Source: Rouxiella badensis | Lineage (GTDB): Bacteria; Pseudomonadota; Gammaproteobacteria; Enterobacterales; Enterobacteriaceae | DNA: 64,000 nucleotides | Direction: 5' to 3' | NCBI GenBank assembly: GCA_026967495.1 | Contig: CP114060.1 | Span: 3,844,001-3,908,000, forward strand | The notes under the pieces: model-generated | What the model was told of the DNA's origin: nothing | Seen by the model: only the letters and a program-made list of their open reading frames with translations | The model's database searches: none | Shown here: piece by piece, positions 37,888-47,552 of the stretch | Position numbering within the stretch: position 1 is the first letter of the stretch | How the letters are laid out: each line of letters begins with the position of its first letter | Program-made: the position numbers and the translations under genes

Positions 37888-38652
37888 TCAGGGGGCCAGA
37901 TACCAGGTGCAGACGCCACCGCCGTCGACAATCAGCATCTGGCCGGTGGTATAACCGGCGTCTTCACTGGCGAGATAGCACACCGCCTTCGCTACCTCAC
38001 GCGGCGTGCCGGCGCGGCGCAGCGGCAGCCGGGTTACCTCTTCCGCCAACGCAGGTTCCTGCTGCTGCCAGCCGTCGTCGGCCTCACGAATCGGGCCAGG
38101 GCTGACGCCGTTGACCCGAATACCGTACTGTGCCCACTCCATCGCCATCTGAGTCGTGAGATTAACCACTGCCGCCTTGCTCGGTCCAAAAGCGCCTGCG
38201 CCGGGATAACAACGATGCGCCGATGCCCCGGCGATGCTGATAATGCTGCCGCCGCGTGCAAGCATGACTTTTGCCACCTCGGTGCTAGTGATAAAACAGC
38301 CGGTGGCGTTGAACTGCAAAACCTGTTGCCACTGGCTGTCGTTTAACTCGAGCAGGCTGGCCGGTGCACTGGCTCCGGCGTTATTGACCAGAATATCTAT
38401 CGCGCCCCAGTCGGCGACGACCTGCGCCACTGCCCGGTTTACACTCTGTCGTTCGGTCAACTCCGCCTGGTAAAGGCCGACCTGTCCGCCCGCCAGTCGG
38501 ATTTCTTGCGCCGTTTTTTCGGCACTCAGACCGTCGCGGCGATAAACCAATGCAATTTTGGCACCCCTTGCCGCCAGCTCGAGACAGATGGCGCGGCCAA
38601 TGCCTTTGGCTCCGCCGGTTACCAGCGCAATTTTGTCGTTGAGGTCACTCAT
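37888..38652 (-). CDS. SDR-family oxidoreductase with Phe in place of catalytic Tyr
   Basis: This 254-residue classical short-chain dehydrogenase-like protein has the cofactor motif TGGAKGIGRA, NNAG (ILVNNAGAS) and the C-terminal VDGGG. The active-site Ser region is ISIAGASAHRCYPG, but the YxxxK motif reads FGPSK: the Tyr codon is TTT (Phe). The enzyme may be inactive as a dehydrogenase or use another residue. The start ATG at 38652 overlaps the stop of the flavoprotein gene (ATGA). It lies between the flavoprotein and the ABC ATPase in the operon. Confidence 0.87.
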   Translation of the reverse strand: MSDLNDKIALVTGGAKGIGRAICLELAARGAKIALVYRRDGLSAEKTAQEIRLAGGQVGLYQAELTERQSVNRAVAQVVADWGAIDILVNNAGASAPASLLELNDSQWQQVLQFNATGCFITSTEVAKVMLARGGSIISIAGASAHRCYPGAGAFGPSKAAVVNLTTQMAMEWAQYGIRVNGVSPGPIREADDGWQQQEPALAEEVTRLPLRRAGTPREVAKAVCYLASEDAGYTTGQMLIVDGGGVCTWYLAP

Positions 38653-40321
38653 GACGCTTCTTCCATACGGTGGTGAAACTCGCCCGCCGCCTGTTGTACC
38701 AGCGTACGCCCGCAAATATATCCCCAGGTCAGGTTCGGGCCGAGCGTCGTACCAGCCCCTACCGCCCTTGTTCCGATGGGATTAGCCATCGCGACGCCCG
38801 CGCAGAAAAGCCCCTGAATGATGCCGCCTTCGCGATGGCGCACGCGGCCAAATTCATCGGTGCGCGGTCCTCCCTTGGTGGCAAGAAAGGAACGATTGAA
38901 CGGCATCGCCAGAAACGGCGGCCTGACGATTTTCATCAGGCCACCATGGAAACGGGCATCCGCCTCGCCGTGGGCAGTGGACCGCTCGCGGTGGAAATCG
39001 TCGTCTCTGCCCCGTTCGCAAAACTGGTTGAATCGGGCGACGGTAGCCTCCAGGCTCCCCTCAGGCAGATTGAGCGCCGAGGCCAACTGCGCCAGCGTGT
39101 CGGCTCTAACCATCCACTGAGGATGGCGCAGCGCTATCAGCTTCAGCATCGGTGAACGGCGCAGCAGCTCTGCGTCGGCCACCAGCCACGCAGGCAAATG
39201 CAGAGGATTGCCCTGAGCGTCACGCGCGTCCAGGCGCTCGCCAAGATTGAAGATAAATTCGTTGGTGAAGCGTTGACCCTGTGCATTGACCAGGATGGCA
39301 TTCGGTTCGTAGTGAAAATAAACCGACAGCCCGCAAGGTTGCCCCTGATAACGCCACGGCAGCGCACCGCCGATGTTGGCCTGATCCATATGCGCCAGCT
39401 CGGCGCCTATCTCTTCCGCCATACGCTGCCCGTCGCCGGTGTTGGTGTCCGGGCTACAGACGTAATCCACAGGACCGGGAAAATGCGTTGCTCGGCGCTT
39501 CACGTCGCCTTCAAATCCCCCGCTGGCGATCACTACGCCCTGTGCCGCCCTGAGCTCAATCAGCCGTCCCCGATGACGATAGCGCACGCCTACCACCCGA
39601 TGGCTGCCCTCGGTGAGCAGGCTGACTACCCTCGCCTGCGTTTGGATACCACAGCCAAGCGCCGCACACCCCGCCAGCAGGCCGGTAATCATTGCGCCAC
39701 CTTTGGTGCGCAGCCGCCGCCCCCAGCGCCACAGCAGTCTGGGCGAGAGTCGACAGGCAACTTCTAGCGGATGGTGCCAAATGTCCTCTTTAATCACCTC
39801 GTGATAGGTATAAAGCTGCGGCAATGGCGAGGGCCGCAGCCTCCATCCGCGATGGTCCAATAGGCTGGCGGCCAACGGTAAAGGGGCGAGCATGCGGCCT
39901 CGGGGCTTGGCACCGGCGAAACCCGCCAGCGGATCCGCCTCGTCGGTCAGGGCAAAACGCAGCGGCGAATACTGCTCCACAAAGGCCAGCATCTCAGAGG
40001 CAGAGGTGGCAAATGCACGCCACAGGGCGTCTTCCGTTGCGGCCCAGCCTTCGGGCGCCGTCGCGCGAAGATACTGCAACGCCTCCTCCGGCGAGTCCAC
40101 CAGACCTGCCGCACGCGCATGATGATTGGCAGGCACCCAGGTCGCACCGCCGGACATCGCTGTGGTGCCGCCCAGCAGAGGCTCTTCTCGAGGATAATCA
40201 CCGACAGTCCCCCTTGCGCTGCCCGCAGCGCCGCACTTAGCGCAGCACCGCCTGAGCCGATAATCACCACGTCACAGGTCTCGACGTTTGCGATAGCGGC
40301 GTTATGCCCTGACTGACGCAT
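38649..40321 (-). CDS. FAD-dependent dehydrogenase, fumarate-reductase/ketosteroid-dehydrogenase type (frame interrupted near 40185)
   Basis: This flavoprotein of about 557 residues is of the FAD_binding_2 group. The FAD motif DVVIIGSGGAALSAALRA is at residues about 17-35. The family block GGTTAMSGGATWVPANHHA follows, and the C-terminal RTDEFGRV, GLFCAGVAMANPIG and AGTTLGPNLTWGY complete the fold. Such enzymes desaturate or reduce a carbon-carbon bond next to a carbonyl. The frame breaks between VIILEK and LLGGTT at GAGGCTC (40178-40184, plus strand), where one base seems missing. It lies between the binding-protein and SDR genes. Confidence 0.87.
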
Positions 40322-40336
40322 AGTTCAGTCCTCGCT

Positions 40337-41238
40337 TCAGATTGGGTTGGTTTTCATCAGGTTGATGCCCGGCTTGGCAAGACGTACGTCCGAGAGTTCC
40401 CACCTGGCCATTATCTTGTCGTAGGTGCCGTTTTCATGCAGCACGTTGAGCGCTTTAAGCAACGCCTGCGACAGCGCGTCGTTTTCATGCGCGACCACCA
40501 TGCCGAGATAGTATTTAGGCATCAGAGGCATCTGCACTGTCCGAATTGGCCGCGGGGCTTTTTCTTGATTTCCCCCGCTGCGGCGGCATCGTTAAGCACA
40601 AAGTCGACGCGTCCGGCGTAGAGCGCCAGCAGTACTGCGTCCGCCGACGGCAGCGTAACGGTCTTGACCGCCGGTTTGCCCTGCTTAACGCAGTTCGGGG
40701 TATAAATCTCGTTGATGGCGTGCTCAAAGTCGGTGCCCGTCTGCACCCCGGCGTTTAATCCGCACAGGGTCAGCGGGTCTGCCTTGACGCGGGTGTTGGT
40801 GGCAAGGGTATAGACCTCGTTGGTGGCGTAAGCATAGTTAACGAAGGTCACCTGCTTTTCGCGCTCCAGGCTGTCGGAGATGCATTCGACGGCGACGTCA
40901 TAGCGGCCGCTTTTCACGCCTGGGATGAGACCGGCAAAATCTATCGATACCGGCTTGACCTTCACGCCGAGTACCTGCCCCATCGCGTCCCACAGGTCCG
41001 GTTCGAATCCGACCATAGTTTTATTATCTTCAGCGAAAGACTCGCAGGGGGGATAGTGCGCGTCGGTCACCAGATTGATGACTTTGCTCTGACGAATTTT
41101 TTCAGGAAGCTGGGCATGCAGCTCGGCGTTCATAGCCAGAGGCGCTTCTGCCGCAAAGGCGGGTGCTGTCGCCGAAACACTGGCAAGGGTAACGCAAAGA
41201 TACGACAAGGCAGACACAGCGATAGATTTCATTTTCAT
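40337..41238 (-). CDS. ABC transporter substrate-binding protein, amino-acid type (frame interrupted near 40562)
   Basis: This periplasmic solute-binding protein (SBP_bac_3 type) has a signal peptide (about residues 1-30, ending APAFAA) and the blocks FEPDLWDAMGQVLGVKVKPV, FAGLIPGVKSGRYDVAVECI and VNYAYATNEVYTLAT. The frame breaks at a run of five T (A on the coding strand) near 40560-40564; six give GEIKKKAPRPIRTVQMPL, for a total of 300 residues. It is the first gene of the nine-gene minus-strand operon, downstream of operator site 3. Its ligand, probably a small amino-acid-like or heterocyclic compound, is the key unknown of the locus. Confidence 0.88.
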
Positions 41239-41576
41239 GCTTGTAAACCCCCGGTAGAAAGTTTGCCATCTCTAAAAAACCCAATTCCATTCTGCAACCA
41301 TCATGCCAAATTTAACTAACCGATTAATTAACAGCCTGTATGCGGCTCGACAGTTTTGTACATTAAATAACCACCGCGAGCGCCGTAGGAACAATCCCCA
41401 ACACGGTGCAAGGTGACAGGCATTTGCTATTCATATGGGGCAAAAGGCCCGCAGGTAGGTGCTTAGCACATTTTGGTGTAATAAAAGCGCGGTCATTCAG
41501 GCAGCGAGTGTGATAGTTTTTTTGTCTGCGAGTTATTCTGATGCGTTTCAGGGGTTTACTTTTTACTGGAGTCATT
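41239..41576. promoter_or_regulatory. divergent promoter region, importer operon/gamma-glutamyltransferase
   Basis: About 340 bp separate the binding-protein operon from the gamma-glutamyltransferase gene. It holds operator site 3 (41312-41331), otherwise AT-rich sequence, and no credible ORF. Confidence 0.5.
41312..41331. promoter_or_regulatory. TTAATTAA-type operator, site 3
   Basis: A 20-bp near-palindrome with TTAACTAA at one end and TTAATTAA at the other lies about 75 bp upstream of the binding-protein start. It fits the pattern shared with sites 1 and 2, placing the importer operon in the same putative TetR regulon. Confidence 0.6.
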
Positions 41577-43177
41577 ATGTCTCAGTCTTACGATTTTAAC
41601 GTTGCCTATCCGACCCGGCGCCCGAGCATGATCGGCGCCAATGCGGTTTCCGCCTCACAGCCGCTGGCGGCACAGGCCGGGATGCGTATGTTGATGCTGG
41701 GCGGTAACGCCGTCGATGCGGCGGTCGCAACTGCAATGGCGCTGACCGTGGTAGAGCCGAGCGGCTGCGGTGTGGGCAGCGACGCGTTTGCCATTGTGTG
41801 GGACGGCAAGGAAACGCACGCACTCAACGCCTCGGGCCGTTCGCCTGCCGCCTGGACGGCAGAATATTTTGCCGGTAAAGACGCGGTGCCGACCTACGGC
41901 TGGGACTCGGTCAGCGTGCCGGGCGCGGTATCGGCATGGGTTGAGCTGGCAAAAAGTTTGGCAGCCTGCCGCTGACCACTCTGGCACAGCCTGCTATCGA
42001 TTATGCACGCCAGGGTTTTCCCGTTTCGCCGCTGATTAGTCGACTGTGGAAGGCGGCGGTGAATAAGCTGCACGATCAGCCCGGCTTCAGTGAATGCTTT
42101 GCGCCGAACGGCGTCGCACCTGAAGTCGGCGAAATTTTCCGTAACCCGGCGCTGGCCGACACGCTGGAGCTTATCGCCAAAAGTGAAGGTGAAGCGTTCT
42201 ATCGCGGCGAGCTGGCCGAGAAGATGATCGCTCACAGCCAGTCTTGCGGCGGTGCGATGACCCTTGGGGATCTGGCAAACCACAAGGTTGACTGGGTCGA
42301 GACCCTGAAACAGCCGTTTGCCGGTGGCACGGTGCATGAGCTGCCGCCAAACGGACAGGGTATCGCCACCCTGATTGCGCTCGGTATTCTCGAAAAGCTG
42401 GACTTTGGCTCGCAGCCGGTGGATTCAGTGCAGACGCTGCACCTGTCGATCGAGGCTATGAAGCTGGCACTCGCCGATCTCGACCAGCACATCGCCGACG
42501 TCGACCATATGCATTTCAGTCCCGAGCATCTGCTCAGCGACGACTATTTACAGCAGCGCGCCAGCCTGATTGACCCAAAACGCGCCAGTGACGTGACCTA
42601 TGGCTCACCGAAGCCGGGTGGCACGGTGTATCTGACCACCGCCGACGCAAGCGGCATGATGGTATCGTTCATTCAGTCAAACTATATGGGCTTTGGCTCG
42701 GGCGTCGTGGTGCCAGGCACCGGGATCAGCATGCAGAATCGCGGCTGCGGTTTCGTGCTCGACCCCGCGCACGCCAACTGTGTGGCACCGAACAAGCGCC
42801 CTTTGAATACCATTATTCCGGCGTTTGCCACCGACGGCGACGGCAAACCGCTGATGTCGTTTGGCCTGATGGGCGGCCCAATGCAGGCTCAGGGGCATCT
42901 TCAGCTGGCGATTCGGGTGATGCTTTACGGCCAGAATCCTCAGGCGGCGATCGATGCACCGCGCTGGCGGGTGATTGAAGGGCGGCAGGTCGCTATCGAG
43001 TCCACGCTCGACACCAATACGCTCGCGGCGCTGCGTGCCATGGGGCATGAACTGCTGGTCGAGGATCCGTTACAGGGTCACAACTTCGGCGGCGCGCAGG
43101 TGATAGTCCGCCATCCACAGGGTCACTACCTCGCCGGAAGCGAATCACGCAAAGACGGTCAGGCGCTGGTGATGTAG
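41577..43177 (+). CDS. gamma-glutamyltransferase family Ntn-hydrolase (frame interrupted near 41953)
   Basis: This gamma-glutamyltransferase of the YwrD-like, cytoplasmic type has no signal peptide. It self-cleaves to expose a Thr; the expected nucleophile is in GGTVYLTTADASG at about residue 350. Blocks include MLGGNAVDAAVATAMALTVV, EPSGCGVGSDAFAIVWDG and ELPPNGQGIATLIALGIL. The frame breaks at five A near 41951-41955; six give ELAKKFGSLPLTTLAQPAID and a total of 533 residues. It is divergent from the importer operon. With the glutamine-synthetase-like ligase it suggests that gamma-glutamyl conjugates are made and then hydrolysed in this pathway. Confidence 0.88.
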
Positions 43178-43305
43178 CGACAAGATGTGACTCTGCTTCA
43201 ACTTCTCCAATGAATGCGCTGTAATTTTCCCCTGCGCTATATAAAAATGAAACATCGTTCTATAAAGGAGGGTGTTTCTTTTTTTATGCGCATGGAGAAA
43301 GCAAA

Positions 43306-44211
43306 ATGACAACGTCCCTGTTTCACGGCGTGATCCCGCCGGTCCCGACTATCCTTGACGCGAACGAACAGCTCGATAAAGAAGGCATGAAACGTCTCAT
43401 CGATTTCACTATTGCCGGTGGCGTAAATGGGCTGTTTTTCCTCGGCAGCGCCGGGGAGTTTGCCCATATGTCCGACGACCTGCGCCACGAGGTTGCACGC
43501 TTTTGCACCGCCTACGTCAATAAGCGCGTGCAGGTGCTGATTGGCGCCGCGCATCCGGGTACCGAGGCGACGCTGAGCTTCGCCCGTCATGCCAAAAGCG
43601 TCGGCGCTGACGGCGTTGTTGTGGTCAATCCCTACTACAATCCGCTGGCGGAAGAAAACATCACCCTGCACTACAGCTACCTGGCCGAAAACCTCGATCT
43701 GCCGATCGTTATTTATAACTTTCCGGCACTCACGGGCCAGTCGATCCCGGTCGACGTTGTCCGCAAACTGGCGCTGAATTACCCGAATATTGTGGGATTG
43801 AAAGATACGGTAGACAGCCTTAACCACATCCGTGAAACCCTTCAGGCCGTGTTACCGGTGCGCCCAGACTTTGCCGTGTTTGCCGGATATGACGAATACT
43901 TGTTTGGGACGCTGATTTTAGGCGGCGCGGCATCAATCCCTGCCAGCGCCAACTTTGCCCCGCAGCTCACCTGCGGTATTTATCAGGCGTGGCGCGATAA
44001 AGATTTCCACAAGGCGGTCGAACTTCAGCAGCAACTTTCCTGGTTACCGCCACTCTATGCGCTGGATACGCCGTTCTACAACGTGATTAAGTATGCAATT
44101 CAGCTGGTTGGCGTGGATATTCCGGTTAACTCACTGCGCCCGGCTCAGCCGCTAAGCGATGAGAAGAAGGCGCAGGTCAAAGCCATTCTTGAGCACGCTA
44201 AGCTGCTCTAA
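43306..44211 (+). CDS. DapA/YagE-family pyruvate-dependent aldolase
   Basis: This 301-residue TIM-barrel lyase is of the dihydrodipicolinate synthase/N-acetylneuraminate lyase superfamily, closest to YagE (2-keto-3-deoxygluconate aldolase type). The Schiff-base Lys is about residue 166 in VGLKDTVDS and the catalytic Tyr about residue 137 in VIYNFPALTG. GAGEF-type loop: FFLGSAGEFAHMS. It lies 128 bp after the gamma-glutamyltransferase on the same strand, so it may release pyruvate at the end of the pathway. The substrate is not known. Confidence 0.87.
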   Translation: MTTSLFHGVIPPVPTILDANEQLDKEGMKRLIDFTIAGGVNGLFFLGSAGEFAHMSDDLRHEVARFCTAYVNKRVQVLIGAAHPGTEATLSFARHAKSVGADGVVVVNPYYNPLAEENITLHYSYLAENLDLPIVIYNFPALTGQSIPVDVVRKLALNYPNIVGLKDTVDSLNHIRETLQAVLPVRPDFAVFAGYDEYLFGTLILGGAASIPASANFAPQLTCGIYQAWRDKDFHKAVELQQQLSWLPPLYALDTPFYNVIKYAIQLVGVDIPVNSLRPAQPLSDEKKAQVKAILEHAKLL

Positions 44212-44270
44212 AAAGGCAAATTTATGGCGCTTATTTGCGAAGCCCTGTAACAGCCAATACAAACAGAAAT

Positions 44271-44289
44271 AGAAATAATTATTATTTCT
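44271..44289. promoter_or_regulatory. perfect AT palindrome upstream of fhuF (Fur-box candidate)
   Basis: AGAAATAAT-T-ATTATTTCT is a perfect 19-bp palindrome about 60 bp before the fhuF start. It has the length and AT-rich character of a Fur box, and fhuF is a known Fur target in E. coli. Confidence 0.6.
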
Positions 44290-44348
44290 GTTGAGATTTA
44301 GATACTCTGCGTTATCTCTAAAGTATTGGCTGATTCATTTTTTTGATT

Positions 44349-45104
44349 ATGCAGACACTCTTCGATAGCTTTCGCGATGGCCCAATACCCTGGGTTGCCG
44401 ATCAATTCAAGTTTATGACCCCTGAGGTGGCGGACGCCCTGCCTCTGAGCCTGCTGACCAGCGAACAAGGCTGCACCAGACTGCTCGAACGCTATCTGGC
44501 CGTTCACGCCGAGGATGCGGGGCAAATCGACAAACGCCGTGCGCGCATCTCAATGTGGTCTCAGTGGTATTTCGCCAACCTACTGCCAAGCTGGGTCATT
44601 ATTTCCCTGAGCCACAACTGGCAACTGCCCATCCATCCCGAAAAGCTGTTTATGAGTTTGCAGGAGGAGGGGTTGCCGAGTCAGATTTACCTGCAGGGAG
44701 AAGGTGAAGCCTTTACCCCGCGCGCCGAATCGCCGTTCCACCGCTTCGAAGAGATGATCGAACAACATTTGCGTCCGGTGTGTCAGGCTCTTGCCGACAC
44801 CTCCAGTCTCAAGCCTGGGATTTACTGGGGCAACGCGGCGGTTCGCGTCAATTGGGGCATTCAGCAAGCCGAATTAATTGCGGCCGACACTCGCGACGGC
44901 AATGCCTTAATGGATGCCCGCGAGCTGGCGGCAGGAAGGAAAAATCCACTGTTTCAACCGCTGCGCCCTGAAAATCCCAGGGATCCGCAAAGCCCGCTGT
45001 ATCGCCGCCAGTGCTGCCTGCGCTATGAGCTGAGAGACGTCGCCATGTGCCCTTCCTGCCCGCTGTTGCTGGCCGAAAAACGCCGCCGTATCCCTACCGA
45101 ATAA
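44349..45104 (+). CDS. fhuF: siderophore-iron reductase FhuF
   Basis: FhuF reduces ferric iron in hydroxamate siderophores in the cytoplasm to release it. The 251-residue protein ends with the unusual [2Fe-2S] motif, Cys-Cys followed by Cys-x2-Cys (RQCCLRYELRDVAMCPSCPL), the FhuF signature. Upstream blocks RRARISMWSQWYFANLLPSW and GIYWGNAAVRVNW match the family. I start at ATG 44349; no strong ribosome site is visible. No siderophore receptor or transporter genes are adjacent. Confidence 0.92.
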   Translation: MQTLFDSFRDGPIPWVADQFKFMTPEVADALPLSLLTSEQGCTRLLERYLAVHAEDAGQIDKRRARISMWSQWYFANLLPSWVIISLSHNWQLPIHPEKLFMSLQEEGLPSQIYLQGEGEAFTPRAESPFHRFEEMIEQHLRPVCQALADTSSLKPGIYWGNAAVRVNWGIQQAELIAADTRDGNALMDARELAAGRKNPLFQPLRPENPRDPQSPLYRRQCCLRYELRDVAMCPSCPLLLAEKRRRIPTE

Positions 45105-45108
45105 ACGC

Positions 45109-45134
45109 TTAGCGGGCAATTTATCGCCCGTTTG
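45109..45134 (+). terminator. weak hairpin after fhuF
   Basis: CGGGC and GCCCG flank an AT-rich loop just after the fhuF stop, followed by mixed T-rich sequence. It could be a weak terminator. Confidence 0.35.
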
Positions 45135-45231
45135 CTTCCGTTTTGGATTAACTTAGTTGAAAAAATGATTGGATCTTAAGACCAGAAAAATATAGTAATT
45201 AGGTTATATACAGACCAACGAGGTATTGATC

Positions 45232-45606
45232 ATGTCAACACATAAACCTGACGATCGTTCCGCCTGGTATTCAACCGCCGCGTTGAAAACCAGTTTGAGC
45301 GACCTGAACTCGCTGGCCTCAGGCGTGCTGAGCACACTGTCGCAACCGGTTAACCTGGTATGGAACCACATCACCGGCAAGCAACAGCCGCTCCGCGCCA
45401 AGGTGGTTCATCGCTATGCCGTACCCTCGTCGCGCACCATCAGCGTGGCGGAAGGCTTCTTTGGATTTATTCCCATCGAGTCTTATGAAAACGAAAAATA
45501 CATTCTGGAAGTGGCCTACGGTGACCAGCAGTATCAGGTTGAAGTCCCACGCGCCTATTACCAGAAAAGCAACATCGGCGATGGCATCGATATCCATACG
45601 CTCTGA
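45232..45606 (+). CDS. hypothetical protein
   Basis: This 124-residue protein starts at ATG 45232, with GAGG eleven bases upstream. It has no signal peptide or membrane helix. The C-terminal half (about 55-124, with AKVVHRYAVPSSRTISVAEG and YILEVAYGDQQYQVEVPRAY) looks like a small beta-barrel or SH3-like fold; the N-terminal half is Ser/Ala-rich and probably helical. I do not recognise the family. The good ribosome site and coding-like composition argue that it is a real gene. Confidence 0.65.
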   Translation: MSTHKPDDRSAWYSTAALKTSLSDLNSLASGVLSTLSQPVNLVWNHITGKQQPLRAKVVHRYAVPSSRTISVAEGFFGFIPIESYENEKYILEVAYGDQQYQVEVPRAYYQKSNIGDGIDIHTL

Positions 45607-45787
45607 CCGCTACACGCAAACTTTGCCCGCCAGGGATTGGCGGCAAAAAACCTCTCCGCTTCACGCCTTTGTTTTTCTCAAAACCTTGTGCTGCCTCCCT
45701 TAATACAATGAAATTCATTGACATTGTTTCGCCATCCCCTTAGAAAATCTGGGACGCTTATAATCAGACAATCACTTTTCAAGGGCG

Positions 45788-47067
45788 ATGATGGCATACG
45801 ATATTCCCGCAACATCCCTCACTGCCGGGCAGTCTCGCCGCGCATTGGTGGCAGGTTCGGTCGGTAATTTTATCGAATGGTACGAGTTTGGCGTTTACGG
45901 TTATCTGGCGACGGTGATTGCCGGTAACTTCTTCACCCTGGAGGGACAAAGCGGACTGACTGGGCTGATGTTGACCTACGCCTCCTTTGCGCTGGCGTTC
46001 TTCTGTCGCCCGATTGGCGCGATTGTTTTCGGCCGCATCGGTGACAGGATTGGCCGCAAACCGACGTTAATCGCCGTGGTGGTCGTGATGACGATTGCGA
46101 CGGCCGCTATCGGTCTGTTACCGACCTATGCCTCGATTGGCGTGGCCGCGCCGCTGTTGTTGACCCTGATGCGTATGCTGCAAGGATTATTTGCCGGCGG
46201 CGAATTTGGCGGCGCGGTGTCGCTGATGACCGAATTTGCGCCGAAGGGCAAGCGCGGGCTTTATGGCGCATGGCAATCGTTCACCGTGTCTCTGGGCCTG
46301 TTGACCGGCGTGGGTCTTGTTGCTCTGCTCGCCCATTTACTGGCCCCCGAACAGTTAACTCAGTGGGGATGGCGCATTCCCTTCCTGCTGGCGCTGCCTA
46401 TGGGGCTGGTTGCCCTATGGCTGCGGTTGAGCCTCGATGAAACGCCGGCATTTAAAGAGACGCAGGCCGAAGGTGCCGTACTGCTCAACGCCTCGTTTGG
46501 CGAAACGATAAAGGCTATCGCGCTGGGCATTGGCCGCATGATGGGCTGGTCGGCCGGTGGATATACCTTTTTGGTGGTGATGCCGTCGTATCTGCAAACC
46601 TCGCTGCATGCGACCTTTTTACAGGCGCTGGTGGCCACGGTGCTGGCTAACGTCGGCTTCGCGCTAGCCATTCTGCCAGCAGGTATGCTGAGTGATAAAA
46701 TTGGCCGAGAAAGAGTGATGATTGCGGCGATGGGGGTCATTATTCTGCTGACCTTCCCGCTGCTGCATCTGCTGCAAGACGCGCAAAGCAGTCTGCTGCT
46801 TAAGGGTATTGCGGTGCTGATAGCCGGTGCCGCCATCGGGGTTGTCGCGAGCTCCGGCCCGGCGATGCTGGCAGAGATGTTCCCCACGCACACACGTTAC
46901 ACCGGCCTTGGGCTGTCATATTCGCTATCAAATGCGGTGTTTTCGGGCTGTGCTGGGCTGATTATCACCGGCCTCATCAAGGAGACTGGCAATCTCGATA
47001 TTCCGGCTTATTACGTGGTTGCTACCTGTGTGGTGAGCTTATTGGCGTTAGGGGGCGGAGGGCATAG
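45788..47067 (+). CDS. MFS transporter, MHS type (C-terminal frame probably slipped at 47051)
   Basis: This metabolite:H+ symporter has GSVGNFIEWYEFGVYGYLAT (helix 1), GRIGDRIGRKPTLIA and RMLQGLFAGGEFGGAVSLM. As read, the frame runs on to 47212 with an atypical Gly-rich and repetitive tail. If the five G at 47051-47055 were six, the protein would end at TAG 47065-47067 right after the last helix (VVSLLALGGRRA), giving 426 residues, the family norm. I therefore end it there. The substrate is unknown. Confidence 0.85.
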
Positions 47068-47552
47068 CGGTCCTGATTCGCTTTTAGAGCTTTTGGGTCA
47101 AGGGCTTTTAGGTCAAGGGCACGTGCTTTGCACGCTGGGCGCAGTCACGAATCCGCAACCCGCTTCTAAACAAAAATCGGCAGCCTTGAGGTCAAGTCCA
47201 TGCTCGGTCTAACGGCGGGATTTTTTTGTTTTTCTTTGTTGCCTCAACTGCTGTAAATATGATGTCTTTTCTGCGTCAGATTCACATTGGCGGGGAACGT
47301 GCGGCATCTCTAATGCCCACCGTCAGAAATCGCCCTTATTCTGGCAGGCAACGCCCAAAGGCTGAACACGGTTTTACCTAAGAGTTTATTGGCGGGTTCA
47401 GGACGGCGCGGAAAGGTAAATACCCCTTGAAGCTTTCAAACCGGAAAAACTCCTCGGAGTTAATTGACGTTGACCTTAAAAAGCAGGTCTAGGGCAGCAG
47501 CCCAGTAAGCGGTCGTTAGCAAGAGCCGGCGCGCAGCCAAAAACCTCATTTT
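47068..47552. other. non-coding region with direct repeats and hairpins
   Basis: About 485 bp follow the transporter and contain no credible gene. GCTTTTRGGTCAAGG occurs twice in tandem at about 47090-47119, and GAGGTCAAG recurs near 47190. CGTGC-TTT-GCACG is a small perfect hairpin at about 47120. A T-rich run follows at about 47220. The origin is unknown; a decayed mobile or intergenic repeat element is possible. Confidence 0.5.

Noticed and set aside
47068..47212. Extended C-terminus of the MHS transporter
   Set aside because: The Gly-rich repetitive tail is unlike the family, and a one-base correction gives a natural stop at 47067.
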